Assembly (NCBI GenBank): GCA_910578075.1
Contig: CAJTPK010000009.1
Coordinates: forward strand, 37,371 to 101,370
Direction of reading: 5' to 3'
Source of the DNA: an uncultured Muribaculaceae bacterium
GTDB taxonomy: Bacteria > Bacteroidota > Bacteroidia > Bacteroidales > Muribaculaceae
Length of the DNA: 64,000 nt
Numbering within the stretch: the first letter of the stretch is position 1; every line of letters starts with the position of its first letter. Shown in pieces: positions 7,025 to 15,344 of this stretch. The notes under the pieces were generated by a model, which was given only the letters and a program-made list of their open reading frames with translations, did no database searches and was not told the DNA's origin. A program made the translations under genes and the position numbers.

Positions 7025-8596
7025 ATGATTCAAGATATATTATTGCGTGTGGCGCCGCGCGTGGCGGGTGAGCGGGATTTGCTTGAGAAGGCGGTTCTTA
7101 AGGAGCTTGGAATGCCTGCGTCGGAGGTCAATGCGTGGAGAGTAGTAAAAAGATCTATTGACGCCCGCAAGCGGAATGTAATGGTCAATCTGACAGTGAG
7201 AGTCGCTTGCGGTGAAGATACTGAGATAACGCCATTGCTCAGTGAAAGAAGCTATCTCCCTGTTGAAGCTAATGCGAAAAGACTTGTAATTGTCGGGGCT
7301 GGTCCTGCCGGACTTTTCGCTGCTCTAAAGGCATTGGAGCATGGTGTGCGTCCGATTGTCATTGAGCGTGGCAGAGATGTCGATGCGCGTCGCATTGATG
7401 TCGCCAACATAAGCCGGGAAGGTAAGATCAACCCTGATTCCAATTATTGTTTCGGGGAGGGGGGAGCCGGAGCCTTCAGTGATGGCAAGCTCTATACACG
7501 TAGCAAAAAGAGGGGTAGCGTGGAGGAAATCCTTCAGGTTCTTGTGCGGCATGGTGCACATCCTGATATTCTTGTGGATGCACATCCTCATATCGGAAGT
7601 GATCGATTGCCACACGTGATTAAAAATATACGACTTACAATTCAGAATTGTGGGGGAGAGGTGAGATTTGGTACGAGAGTTGACTCTCTGATACTGGATG
7701 ACAATAAAGTGAAGGGCGTGGTCACATCGGATGGAGATGAAATCATGGCTGATGCAGTGGTGCTTGCCACAGGGCATTCCGCTCACGATACTTTCAGGAA
7801 TCTACATGCGGCAGGTGTCGCGATGGAAGCCAAAGGTATTGCCATAGGTGTGCGTCTTGAACATCCCCAGAAACTTATAGACAAGCTTCAATACCATTCT
7901 GAAGCAGGAAGAGGGAAATATCTTCCTGCAGCGGAGTATAGTTATGTGACCCAGGTTGAGGGTCGCGGTGTATATTCTTTCTGTATGTGTCCCGGTGGTG
8001 TGGTTGTGCCGGCTGGAAGCGGAGAGAATGAGCTTGTTGTCAATGGCATGTCCGCTTCTGCGAGAGCGGGGGAGAAAGCGAATTCCGGAATGGTAGTGGA
8101 GATACGGCCCGGTGATTTTCCGGAGTATGAGGAAAAAGGACCGCTTGAGATGTTGCAGCTTCAGGAAGATCTCGAGAGAAGTTTTTTTGAAGAGGCGGGA
8201 TGCTGTATCAATGCCCCGGCTCAGAGAATGAAAGATTTTACGGATGGCAAAACATCCGGCACACTTCCGTCGACCTCATATGCCCCGGGTATTCATGCCG
8301 TTGATTTCAACCGTCTGTTTCCTCCATTCATCTCCTGGAGGTTGAGAGAAGGCTTCAAGGATTTCGGACGGAAATGTCCGGGCTTCCTTACAAATGAAGC
8401 CATATTGTTGGGGCTGGAATCAAGGACTTCGTCACCGGTGAGATTGCCGCGTGATAAAGATACGCTGTGTCATGTGGAAATAGAGGGTCTTTATCCATCT
8501 GGGGAGGGAGCCGGTTATGCCGGGGGCATTGTATCTGCCGCAATCGATGGCAGCAGATGCGCTGAGGCTGCTGCCGGATATGTTAATGGTAAGTAA
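7025..8596 (+). CDS. NAD(P)/FAD-dependent oxidoreductase (COG2509-like uncharacterised FAD protein)
   Basis: A 523-residue flavoprotein. An N-terminal extension of about 85 residues precedes a Rossmann dinucleotide-binding site, GAGPAG at 91-96, with the ribose-binding acidic residue in IVIERG. The central signature NPDSNYCFGEGGAGAFSDGKLYTR and the C-terminal VEGLYPSGEGAGYAGGIVSAAIDG are typical of this conserved family of FAD-dependent dehydrogenases. No biochemical reaction is assigned to the family with confidence. It precedes tsaB by 22 bases and is probably cotranscribed with it from the promoter at 6966-6996. Confidence 0.85.
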   Translation: MIQDILLRVAPRVAGERDLLEKAVLKELGMPASEVNAWRVVKRSIDARKRNVMVNLTVRVACGEDTEITPLLSERSYLPVEANAKRLVIVGAGPAGLFAALKALEHGVRPIVIERGRDVDARRIDVANISREGKINPDSNYCFGEGGAGAFSDGKLYTRSKKRGSVEEILQVLVRHGAHPDILVDAHPHIGSDRLPHVIKNIRLTIQNCGGEVRFGTRVDSLILDDNKVKGVVTSDGDEIMADAVVLATGHSAHDTFRNLHAAGVAMEAKGIAIGVRLEHPQKLIDKLQYHSEAGRGKYLPAAEYSYVTQVEGRGVYSFCMCPGGVVVPAGSGENELVVNGMSASARAGEKANSGMVVEIRPGDFPEYEEKGPLEMLQLQEDLERSFFEEAGCCINAPAQRMKDFTDGKTSGTLPSTSYAPGIHAVDFNRLFPPFISWRLREGFKDFGRKCPGFLTNEAILLGLESRTSSPVRLPRDKDTLCHVEIEGLYPSGEGAGYAGGIVSAAIDGSRCAEAAAGYVNGK

Positions 8597-8618
8597 GTAA
8601 AACCTATAATTGATAATT

Positions 8619-9311
8619 ATGCCGACAATAATAAATATAGAAACATCTGGAAAGATCTGTTCTGTAGCGCTCACACGGGATGGTGTGCTTGAATTCGATC
8701 TTGAAAACCGAGATGGCATGAAACATGCCGAATTGCTTGCCCCTTTTGTTGAGCGAGCAATGGAAGAGGTGAAACGAAAGGAATGGAATGTGGATGCCGT
8801 GGCAGTGAGTATCGGCCCCGGTTCTTACACCGGACTTAGAATCGGGCTGTCACTTGCCAAAGGATTGGCATTCAGCCTTGGAGTTCCTCTAATAGGTGTC
8901 AGCACCTTGAAGATATTGGCCGTAAAGGCGATGTTCCGGAATTTTAATTTCACAGGAGAAGAGGTGCTTGCACCGATGATTGACGCGCGCCGCATGGAGG
9001 TATTCACCGGTGCATATGATTTTTCGCTCAATGCGTTGCAGGCTCCCGGCCCGATGATACTCGATAATGATTCCTATGCCCCGGTACTGGAGAATAGAGA
9101 GGTGTGGTTTATGGGAGACGGCGCGGAGAAAGCAAAAGATGTTATAAAGTCGCCCAATGCCAAGTGGCTTGACGGTCTTTATCCGCTTGCGAAGGATATG
9201 CTCGCACTCTCGGAGAAGGCTTTCAGAGAGGAAGATTTCCTGGATATAGCCTATTCTGTACCAGAATATTTGAAGGAATATCAGACAACCGTTGCGAAAC
9301 CGCGAATCTAA
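8619..9311 (+). CDS. tsaB: tRNA threonylcarbamoyladenosine biosynthesis protein TsaB
   Basis: TsaB is the inactive ASKHA-fold partner of TsaD in the complex that makes t6A37 on ANN-decoding tRNAs. The N-terminus IINIETSGKICSVAL and the block SIGPGSYTGLRIGLSLAKGLA (start of the second half) are diagnostic. The 230-residue length is normal. I use ATG 8619 rather than an in-frame TTG at 8610, because MPTIINIETS is the family start. It follows the FAD gene closely. Confidence 0.93.
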   Translation: MPTIINIETSGKICSVALTRDGVLEFDLENRDGMKHAELLAPFVERAMEEVKRKEWNVDAVAVSIGPGSYTGLRIGLSLAKGLAFSLGVPLIGVSTLKILAVKAMFRNFNFTGEEVLAPMIDARRMEVFTGAYDFSLNALQAPGPMILDNDSYAPVLENREVWFMGDGAEKAKDVIKSPNAKWLDGLYPLAKDMLALSEKAFREEDFLDIAYSVPEYLKEYQTTVAKPRI

Positions 9312-9417
9312 TTGCTTAGAAATTGGAATCGGTCTCTGATAGAAATGACCAAAAAAATTGTTATATTTGCAAAGGCGAGTTCTTTGAACTTGTAAAATTT
9401 TATAACCCGGTAAACGA

Positions 9418-10011
9418 ATGATACCATACAATACAGATTTGAAACCCATCACACTCCCGGAATTTGGAAGAAACGTTCAGGGCATGGTGGATTATTGCGT
9501 TTCTATCCCCGACAGGGAGGAGCGTACCCGTTGTGCTTATGCGATTGCCGACATCATGGCAAATCTTTTTCCTGAGTTGGTGGGGGAGAACCGAGACTAT
9601 ACCCAGATCTGGGACCAGATCAACATTATTTCCAGATTTGAACTTGACATCGATTTTCCTTGTGATGTTGTGACAGCTGACAGATTGAATCCAAAGCCTG
9701 ATAAGATACCATATACAGCTTCCCCGATGCGCTATAGACATTATGGTAAAAGCATCGAGAAGATGATTCATACTGTTGCCGACATGGAGGAAGGTGAGGA
9801 GAAAGATGTTCTTATTTCACTGATCGCCCACCATATGAAAAAGCTGATGCTTATTCATAATAAAGAGGGTGTGACAGATGCCAAAATTCTCAAGGACCTG
9901 AGGGAATATTCAGATGGCAAGATCGATCTTGATCCCAATACATATCTTCTGCATGAATTCAAGGAGGCGGCGCCTATAAACCAGCCTAAGGGCAAAAAGA
10001 AGAAAAAATGA
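9418..10011 (+). CDS. DUF4290 domain-containing protein
   Basis: A 197-residue protein of the Bacteroidetes-specific DUF4290 family, recognised by IPYNTDLKPITLPEFGRNVQGMVDYC and the arginine/aspartate-rich helix IPDREERTRCAYAIADIMANLFPEL. The C-terminus is a lysine tail (KGKKKKK). The function is unknown. In this window it heads an operon and overlaps murA by four bases (ATGA), a typical arrangement for this family. A -7-like box TATATTTG lies at 9362-9369 without a clear -33 box. Confidence 0.88.
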   Translation: MIPYNTDLKPITLPEFGRNVQGMVDYCVSIPDREERTRCAYAIADIMANLFPELVGENRDYTQIWDQINIISRFELDIDFPCDVVTADRLNPKPDKIPYTASPMRYRHYGKSIEKMIHTVADMEEGEEKDVLISLIAHHMKKLMLIHNKEGVTDAKILKDLREYSDGKIDLDPNTYLLHEFKEAAPINQPKGKKKKK

Positions 10012-11321
10012 GCAGTTTTATTGTTGAGGGCGGTCATCGTCTTAGCGGTGAGATAAGTCCCAAGGGAGCAAAAAACGAGGCGCTTGAGGTGATCTGCGCC
10101 ACGCTACTTACCAGTGAGAGGGTCACAATCTCCAACCTCCCGCGAATCCTTGATGTGACCAACCTCATCAATCTTCTCGCGGAGATGGGCGTGAAAACAA
10201 ACTTCACGGATGAATCCACGTGTGAGTTCCAAGCCGATGAGGTCGATATCAATTATATCCACACTCCCGAATACCGTAAGAAGGCAGCGTCGTTGCGTGG
10301 TTCTGTGATGATACTCGGTCCGCTTGTCTCCCGCTTCGGGGAAGCTGTGCTTCCAAAACCGGGAGGGGATAAGATCGGTCGTCGCAGACTTGACACTCAT
10401 TTCATGGGTCTACAAAAACTCGGGGCGTCATTTGAATATTCATCTGAAGAGGGGCTTTACAGCATAACAGCCCCGGATGGATTGAAAGGCGACTATATGC
10501 TCCTTGACGAGGCCTCAATAACGGGAACTGCTAACATCATAATGGCAGCTGTGCTCGCGGAGGGGGAGACAACCATATATAATGCGGCATGTGAGCCTTA
10601 TATACAGCAATTATGCAGGATGCTTTGCAAGATGGGTGCTTGCATAGAGGGTATAGGCTCCAATCTGTTGACCATACATGGTGTCAAGACTTTAGGTGGG
10701 GCTGATCACCGTCTTCTGCCTGATATGATTGAAGTTGGAAGTTTCATAGGAATGGCGGCGATGACTGGCTCCAATCTGTTGCTGAAAAATGTGGGTGTCA
10801 AGGATCTCGGTCTTATGCCTGAGGCTTTCGAACGAATCGGTATTCATCTTCAGATTGAAGGTGACGACATACGTATTGATCAGAAAGAGATCTACGAGAT
10901 AGAGAACTTTATAGATGGGTCAACATTGACTGTGGCTGATGCTCCATGGCCCGGGTTGTCGCCTGACCTTATAAGTATATTCCTTGTGGTGTGCACGCAG
11001 GCAAAAGGGAGTGTGCTAATTCATCAGAAGATGTTTGAGAGTCGCCTCTTCTTTGTCGATAAACTCCTTGATATGGGGGCAAGAATAATTCTTTGCGATC
11101 CGCACCGTGCGGTAGTTATCGGCTCAGGCAATTTCAATTGTCTGAAGGCTACGGATATGGTATCACCGGATATTCGTGCTGGAATTGCCATGCTGATTGC
11201 AGCCATGGGGGCAAAGGGCACGAGCAAGATACAGAATATCGGACAGATAGACCGAGGATATGAAAATATAGACCTTCGCCTGAACCGGCTGGGTGCCAAA
11301 ATCATTAGAATAGATGATTGA
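10008..11321 (+). CDS. murA: UDP-N-acetylglucosamine 1-carboxyvinyltransferase (MurA), Asp-type active site
   Basis: MurA transfers enolpyruvate from PEP to UDP-GlcNAc, the first committed step of peptidoglycan synthesis in the cytoplasm. The 437 residues show the EPSP-synthase-like fold, with Lys22-Asn23 in GAKNEALEVI and the loop LPKPGGDKIGRRRLDTHF. In Escherichia coli the loop carries catalytic Cys115; here the aligned residue is Asp121 (GAT at 10368-10370). Enzymes with Asp at this position are active but not alkylated by fosfomycin. The gene overlaps DUF4290 by four bases and rimM by eight bases. Confidence 0.95.
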   Translation: MSSFIVEGGHRLSGEISPKGAKNEALEVICATLLTSERVTISNLPRILDVTNLINLLAEMGVKTNFTDESTCEFQADEVDINYIHTPEYRKKAASLRGSVMILGPLVSRFGEAVLPKPGGDKIGRRRLDTHFMGLQKLGASFEYSSEEGLYSITAPDGLKGDYMLLDEASITGTANIIMAAVLAEGETTIYNAACEPYIQQLCRMLCKMGACIEGIGSNLLTIHGVKTLGGADHRLLPDMIEVGSFIGMAAMTGSNLLLKNVGVKDLGLMPEAFERIGIHLQIEGDDIRIDQKEIYEIENFIDGSTLTVADAPWPGLSPDLISIFLVVCTQAKGSVLIHQKMFESRLFFVDKLLDMGARIILCDPHRAVVIGSGNFNCLKATDMVSPDIRAGIAMLIAAMGAKGTSKIQNIGQIDRGYENIDLRLNRLGAKIIRIDD

Positions 11322-11859
11322 TAAGAATAATTTGGCAGAGGTGGGGAAATTCCAGAAGACCCATGCTTTGAAAGGGGAACTCAATGCCGTGCTTGATATT
11401 CCCGAGGAATATGTGGAGGATGGGAATCCCTTGATTGTGGAAAGCGAGGGAATCCCTGTTCCGTTTTATGCAGAATCAATCCGTTCGAAGGGTGCCACGT
11501 CTTTTCTGATCAAACTTGAAGGGGTGGATTCTGTAGAGGAGGCATCGGAGTTAGTTAATAGTGCAATATATGCCCCAAAAGATAAATTGCAGGAATATGT
11601 AGGCGAGGTTATGTTTGAGGATGACCTCGAGGGTTTCAGAGTGATCGATACCCGGTTCGGAGACATAGGTGAATTGGAATATATCGATGATTCTACAGCT
11701 AACCAGCTTATGGTGATCCGGACTCCGGAAGGGGAAGAACTTTATATCCCACTTGTGGATGATTTTATAACTGATATAGATGATGATGAACGGGAGATTC
11801 ACACTTCAATTCCGGAAGATCTCCTTTCTCTAAACCGTAAAGACGACAAGTATGAGTGA
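11314..11859 (+). CDS. rimM: Ribosome maturation factor RimM
   Basis: RimM assists maturation of the 30S subunit head and binds ribosomal protein S19. The N-terminal RimM beta-barrel has EVGKFQKTHALKGELNAV; the C-terminal PRC-barrel has the IPLVDDFITDID block. The 181-residue length is usual. It overlaps murA by eight bases and the next gene by eight bases, so translation is probably coupled in the DUF4290-murA-rimM operon. Confidence 0.93.
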   Translation: MIDKNNLAEVGKFQKTHALKGELNAVLDIPEEYVEDGNPLIVESEGIPVPFYAESIRSKGATSFLIKLEGVDSVEEASELVNSAIYAPKDKLQEYVGEVMFEDDLEGFRVIDTRFGDIGELEYIDDSTANQLMVIRTPEGEELYIPLVDDFITDIDDDEREIHTSIPEDLLSLNRKDDKYE

Positions 11860-12172
11860 GCTGATGAAATATGACGAGGATGATGCTATAAAATTCATCC
11901 GTGCCACTCTCCCGAAAGAGGTGAGTGATAAATATGATGATGACGAGATTTTATATGTAATCGACATCATATGGGATTGGTATGAGAGAAACGGCTATCT
12001 CAAGATAGATGCAGGTGTGACAGAAGAGGAAGAACTTGACATCGAGAAGCTATCCGCCTTTGTTGCAAAAGAGATTAAAAAGGATGGTGAGATTGAGATG
12101 GATCCGTCGGATATTAACTTGATAGTTAAGGGTGAATTGCAATATGAGGAATCAATTGAAGACATATTTTAG
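11852..12172 (+). CDS. Conserved hypothetical acidic protein
   Basis: A 106-residue, strongly acidic protein without signal peptide or membrane helix; I do not recognise a named domain. It has the block EVSDKYDDDEILYVIDIIWDWYERNGYL and a repeated D/E-rich pattern (VTEEEELDIEKLSAFV). It overlaps rimM upstream and the OmpA gene downstream, which supports it as a genuine operon member rather than a chance frame. Confidence 0.72.
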   Translation: MSELMKYDEDDAIKFIRATLPKEVSDKYDDDEILYVIDIIWDWYERNGYLKIDAGVTEEEELDIEKLSAFVAKEIKKDGEIEMDPSDINLIVKGELQYEESIEDIF

Positions 12173-12803
12173 GCATTTCCTGTTAGCTTCGTTACTGCTC
12201 CCCGCTTCGGTTTCCGTGGCTCAGAATAAGCTGGAACGTATCGATGCCTTGGATGAGATGTCGTTCAGTGAGATGATAAACAGCGTTGATCTTGATGCCA
12301 AGAGCGCTGATCTTATCCGCAAATTCCAGGAGAAGGAGGGGCGTAACCGACTTTATAATAAGGAATACAATGCCAAGAATTCATCAATGGTGGAGACCTA
12401 TCGTAATAAGGAGGTGCTTCTTGTGACAATTCCGGCATCAAAACTTTTCGCGCCAAACGAGGTGGAAGTGCGAAAGGATGCATATGCGTTGCTCGCACCA
12501 TTGAAACGTTATCTCAAGGATCCCGATATGTATAGGGTGCTTCTTGTCATGCATACCGACAATACCGGTTCTGAGAAATATCGTGAGCATATCACTGAGC
12601 AGCGTTCCACAGCATTGTTCGATTGGTTTGTCAAGGAGGGATGCGACACACGCTATCTGTTCTCTTATGCCTATGGCGATGACATGCCTTTGGAAGAAAA
12701 CAATTCTCTTGCGAACCGCGAGAAGAACCGTCGTCTTGAAGTATACCTTGTTCCAGGCAAAAAAATGCTTGAGCAGGCAAAGAAAGGTAGAATAGTGTTC
12801 TGA
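12144..12803 (+). CDS. OmpA-family peptidoglycan-associated secreted protein
   Basis: A 219-residue protein with an N-terminal signal peptide (MRNQLKTYFRHFLLASLLLP, then ASVSVAQ). The C-terminal OmpA-like domain is about residues 90-205: VLLVMHTDNTGSEKYREHITEQRS, then YGDDMPLEENNSLANREKNRRLEVYLVP, with the NRRLEV box that binds diaminopimelate peptidoglycan. ATG 12144 is chosen over an in-frame GTG at 12132 because the signal peptide begins there. It is the last gene of the murA operon and probably tethers the outer membrane or periplasmic components to the wall. Confidence 0.85.
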   Translation: MRNQLKTYFRHFLLASLLLPASVSVAQNKLERIDALDEMSFSEMINSVDLDAKSADLIRKFQEKEGRNRLYNKEYNAKNSSMVETYRNKEVLLVTIPASKLFAPNEVEVRKDAYALLAPLKRYLKDPDMYRVLLVMHTDNTGSEKYREHITEQRSTALFDWFVKEGCDTRYLFSYAYGDDMPLEENNSLANREKNRRLEVYLVPGKKMLEQAKKGRIVF

Positions 12804-12869
12804 TTATGTGAAGGACTCCAAGATAATTAAGTGACGTTTTTAATTGAGCAGTTACTTAGTACTGAACCC

Positions 12870-12915
12870 ATTTAATTCGGCTTTGTTATATGTTTATAAC
12901 AAAGCCGAATTAAAT
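12870..12915. promoter_or_regulatory. 21-bp perfect palindrome abutting the SDR start codon
   Basis: Perfect 21-bp arms, 12870-12890 and 12895-12915, around the loop TGTT; the core is TTCGGCTTTGTTATA. It ends two bases before the ATG of the SDR gene, so in RNA it would bury the whole ribosome-binding region. It could end the upstream operon, act as an operator for a dimeric regulator, or gate translation. No T-run follows it on the plus strand, which argues against a simple terminator. Confidence 0.7.
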
Positions 12916-12917
12916 TT

Positions 12918-13694
12918 ATGGATATAAGAAGTTTATATGACCTTACAGGAAAGGTTGCCGTTGTCACCGGTGGTGGAGATGGCATTGGAAAGGGATGTTG
13001 TGAGATTCTTGCTGCTGCCGGAGCATGTGTTGTTGTGAGTGATTTGAATCTTGATAAAGCGTCGGAAGTCGCGGATGAGATTACAAAGGATGGAGGAAAA
13101 GCAGTAGCAGTTGCATGTAATGTCCTTGATGAGGATGAGTTGAATAATCTCATCGATTTTGCTGTAAAGACATATGGGACTGTCAATATCCTTGTCAATA
13201 ATGCCGGTATGGGCGGTGGAGGAAGGGAGAACCCATATAAGATCGACCGGGCATACGTGGAACGTATCTACGCAATCAATGTGTTTGCGCCTTGGCAGCT
13301 GAGTAAGCTTGCAGCGCCGTATATGGAAAAATCGGGCTACGGCAGCATTGTCAACATCACTTCAATGAGCAGTGTCAATACCTCTCCCTCGATGGCTATA
13401 TATGGATCGTCGAAGGCAGCTCTCAACCATATGGCTGCGAATCTTGCCTTCGACTATGGACCCATGGGTATAAGGGTGAATAATGTTGGTCCGGGTGCGA
13501 CGCGCACGCATGCGCTCGCATCAGTGCTTACCCCGGAGATTGAGAAGAAAATGCTTGCCCATACTCCTATCAATCGCCTGGGAGAGATTTCTGATATAGC
13601 AGGAGCGGTATTGTTTTTCGCTTCCCCTGTCTCAGCGTGGATCAGCGGTCAGACACTTATGGTTAACGGTGGAGGAATACAGACTCTCGATTGA
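12918..13694 (+). CDS. Short-chain dehydrogenase resembling 7-alpha-hydroxysteroid dehydrogenase
   Basis: A 258-residue classical SDR. It shows the NAD(P)-binding loop TGGGDGIG, an Asp at the end of beta-2 (VVVSDLN) that favours NAD, NNAGMGGGG, the catalytic Ser in NITSMSS and YGSSK (Tyr-x3-Lys). From memory it matches E. coli HdhA unusually well along its length: VVVSD, the APYMEK helix, the SVLTPEIEKKMLAHTPI-RLGE block and the GGG-Q-L C-terminus. That makes oxidation of the 7-alpha hydroxyl of bile acids a good guess. Substrate specificity in SDRs is hard to predict, and a generic sugar or polyol dehydrogenase remains possible. Confidence 0.75.
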   Translation: MDIRSLYDLTGKVAVVTGGGDGIGKGCCEILAAAGACVVVSDLNLDKASEVADEITKDGGKAVAVACNVLDEDELNNLIDFAVKTYGTVNILVNNAGMGGGGRENPYKIDRAYVERIYAINVFAPWQLSKLAAPYMEKSGYGSIVNITSMSSVNTSPSMAIYGSSKAALNHMAANLAFDYGPMGIRVNNVGPGATRTHALASVLTPEIEKKMLAHTPINRLGEISDIAGAVLFFASPVSAWISGQTLMVNGGGIQTLD

Positions 13695-14873
13695 TATGAC
13701 ATCTTCACAGTAATCCTCGAAATAATCCTTGTGGCATAGAAAATCAAGATTTCTTTCTGATGCAGGAGCTGTCTGTTCGTATGCCACAAGCAAACCTGTG
13801 GAGATTGCAGCAAGGACAAAACCGATGCTCCATACGATTATAAGTGAAATCTTGGTGCCTTTCCGCATACTTTTCTTGTTTCCTGTGGCAATGAGCCATA
13901 TGAGGCAATACAGAGGTATTCCGATTGCTATTATTGTGCCGATGCCTATGAGTAAACCAAGAAGCACTTCATTATAGTTGATGTTGGTGAAAAGTATAGA
14001 GCCGGTGATATTTGTGAATCCCCAGGCTGTCCCCATCTCTATAAGTGCAAATATGCAGACCACAAGAGCAACTCCGAGTGCGACCACCACGGGAACCGCT
14101 ACAACCATCACAAGCATGAGGATCATTTTAGCTATGGCACCGAAAACTTGTGCCAATCCGTCGGCAAAACGTTTTCCGCTGCTCTCTGTTCTGTAAGGGG
14201 GAGGAGGGGTCTGCGATGATGACGAAGTATTGTTTTCTTGCGTGGATTTGAAAAAGCCTGTTACAGATTTTCCTATATTTGATAGAGTCGGCACCTCTCC
14301 CTCCATTTGCATGCGCTGTAGAGGAGTGCGTGCGTCAGGAAGGACAATCCATAGGATGACGTATACGATCGCGATAGAAGAATAGGAGAACACAAAGAGG
14401 CAGACAAGAATTAGTCTTATCCATGTCACATCAAAATTTAGGTAAGTGGCAAATCCTGCGCAGACACCTCCCAACATTCCTTTGGAACTGTCGCGGAATA
14501 GTTTCTTCTTCACATCCTTGATTTCATTATCGGAATAGGGCGGGGGCACGGTCTCTTCCGAGCTGCTTATGTGTTCCTCCTCTTCATTCTGACCTGATGA
14601 AATCTCCACGTCTATGTCAACGAGTTCCTCGGGGCGTCCGATTCTCGCGATAACGCCCTCTACATCCGACAGTGTGATAACGTTTGCGCCATTGGCAATT
14701 TTGACTGAGAATATCTCAGATATGCGGTTCTCGATGTCTGGTATTATTTCTTCATTATCGGTGTCTTTGAAGGCATGATTGAGAGTATCGAGATAGTCGT
14801 CAAGTAATGCATATGCATCGTCATCGATAGTGAATACACTCCCTGCTATATTTATATTAAAAGTTTTTTTCAT
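13632..14873 (-). CDS. PspC-domain multi-pass membrane protein
   Basis: A 413-residue inner-membrane protein. An N-terminal soluble region of about 100 residues (VFTIDDDAYALLDDYLDTLNHAF, then a domain like those seen before PspC in Bacteroidetes) is followed by PspC at about 125-185: KKLFRDSSKGMLGGVCAGFATYL and a hydrophobic helix. Further membrane helices follow, at about 245-275, 300-330 and 345-370. PspC-type proteins act in envelope-stress signalling. It overlaps padR by four bases. Its 3' end overlaps the convergent SDR gene by 63 bases. Confidence 0.85.
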   Translation of the reverse strand: MKKTFNINIAGSVFTIDDDAYALLDDYLDTLNHAFKDTDNEEIIPDIENRISEIFSVKIANGANVITLSDVEGVIARIGRPEELVDIDVEISSGQNEEEEHISSSEETVPPPYSDNEIKDVKKKLFRDSSKGMLGGVCAGFATYLNFDVTWIRLILVCLFVFSYSSIAIVYVILWIVLPDARTPLQRMQMEGEVPTLSNIGKSVTGFFKSTQENNTSSSSQTPPPPYRTESSGKRFADGLAQVFGAIAKMILMLVMVVAVPVVVALGVALVVCIFALIEMGTAWGFTNITGSILFTNINYNEVLLGLLIGIGTIIAIGIPLYCLIWLIATGNKKSMRKGTKISLIIVWSIGFVLAAISTGLLVAYEQTAPASERNLDFLCHKDYFEDYCEDVISIESLYSSTVNHKCLTADPR

Positions 14874-15250
14874 CGTTGTTGTGGATTATAAGGGAGTTGT
14901 CTCCCAAGATTTATCATTCTGAAATAGTTGACGGAATTGCTTATTTCATCCCATGCTTCCGACATTAACTGCAATACGCTTTCACCTTCCTGTGTTATGA
15001 AATAATATTTCCTCGGCGGACCTTTGGGCGATTCCTCCCATTCATAGGTAAGTTTACCCTCTTTTCGCAATCTGTTAAGAAGAGTGTAGAGCGTGCCTTC
15101 GACCACGATTAGGTTTGAACGCTGCAGGTTTTCCACGATATCGGAGACGTAGCAGCGTTTGTCCTTTAGCATCAGCAGGATGCAATATTCAAGAATCCCT
15201 TTCCGCATCTGGGACTTGATATTCGGACCATTTGTTTCATATGATGCCAT
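14870..15250 (-). CDS. PadR-family transcriptional regulator
   Basis: About 126 residues from ATG 15250 (MASYETNG). The PadR winged helix is complete: KGILEYCILLMLKDKRCYVSDI, GTLYTLLNRLRKEGKL and PPRKYYFITQEGE. An upstream in-frame ATG at 15310 is rejected because it would place the promoter and operator within the coding region. The gene overlaps the PspC gene (ATGA), forming the common padR-pspC pair. A perfect palindrome over its promoter implies autorepression, with derepression after ligand binding or envelope stress (inference). Confidence 0.9.
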   Translation of the reverse strand: MASYETNGPNIKSQMRKGILEYCILLMLKDKRCYVSDIVENLQRSNLIVVEGTLYTLLNRLRKEGKLTYEWEESPKGPPRKYYFITQEGESVLQLMSEAWDEISNSVNYFRMINLGRQLPYNPQQR

Positions 15251-15274
15251 ATCTGTTGTTATTGATTTATGTTG

Positions 15275-15322
15275 CAAAGGTAAGTAATAATTTAGTACTA
15301 TGCAATACATAGTACTAAATTA
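15275..15322 (-). promoter_or_regulatory. padR promoter with overlapping PadR-type operator
   Basis: On the minus strand, TTG (15305-15303), 20 bases, then TACCTTTG (15282-15275) match the Bacteroidetes promoter. A perfect inverted repeat with 15-bp arms (15288-15302 and 15308-15322; core TTTAGTACTATG) surrounds a five-base centre that contains the -33 TTG. PadR regulators bind such long dyads, so the site is well placed for repression of padR-pspC. Confidence 0.75.
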
Positions 15323-15344
15323 AAAAATATATGAGTGAAAAATA

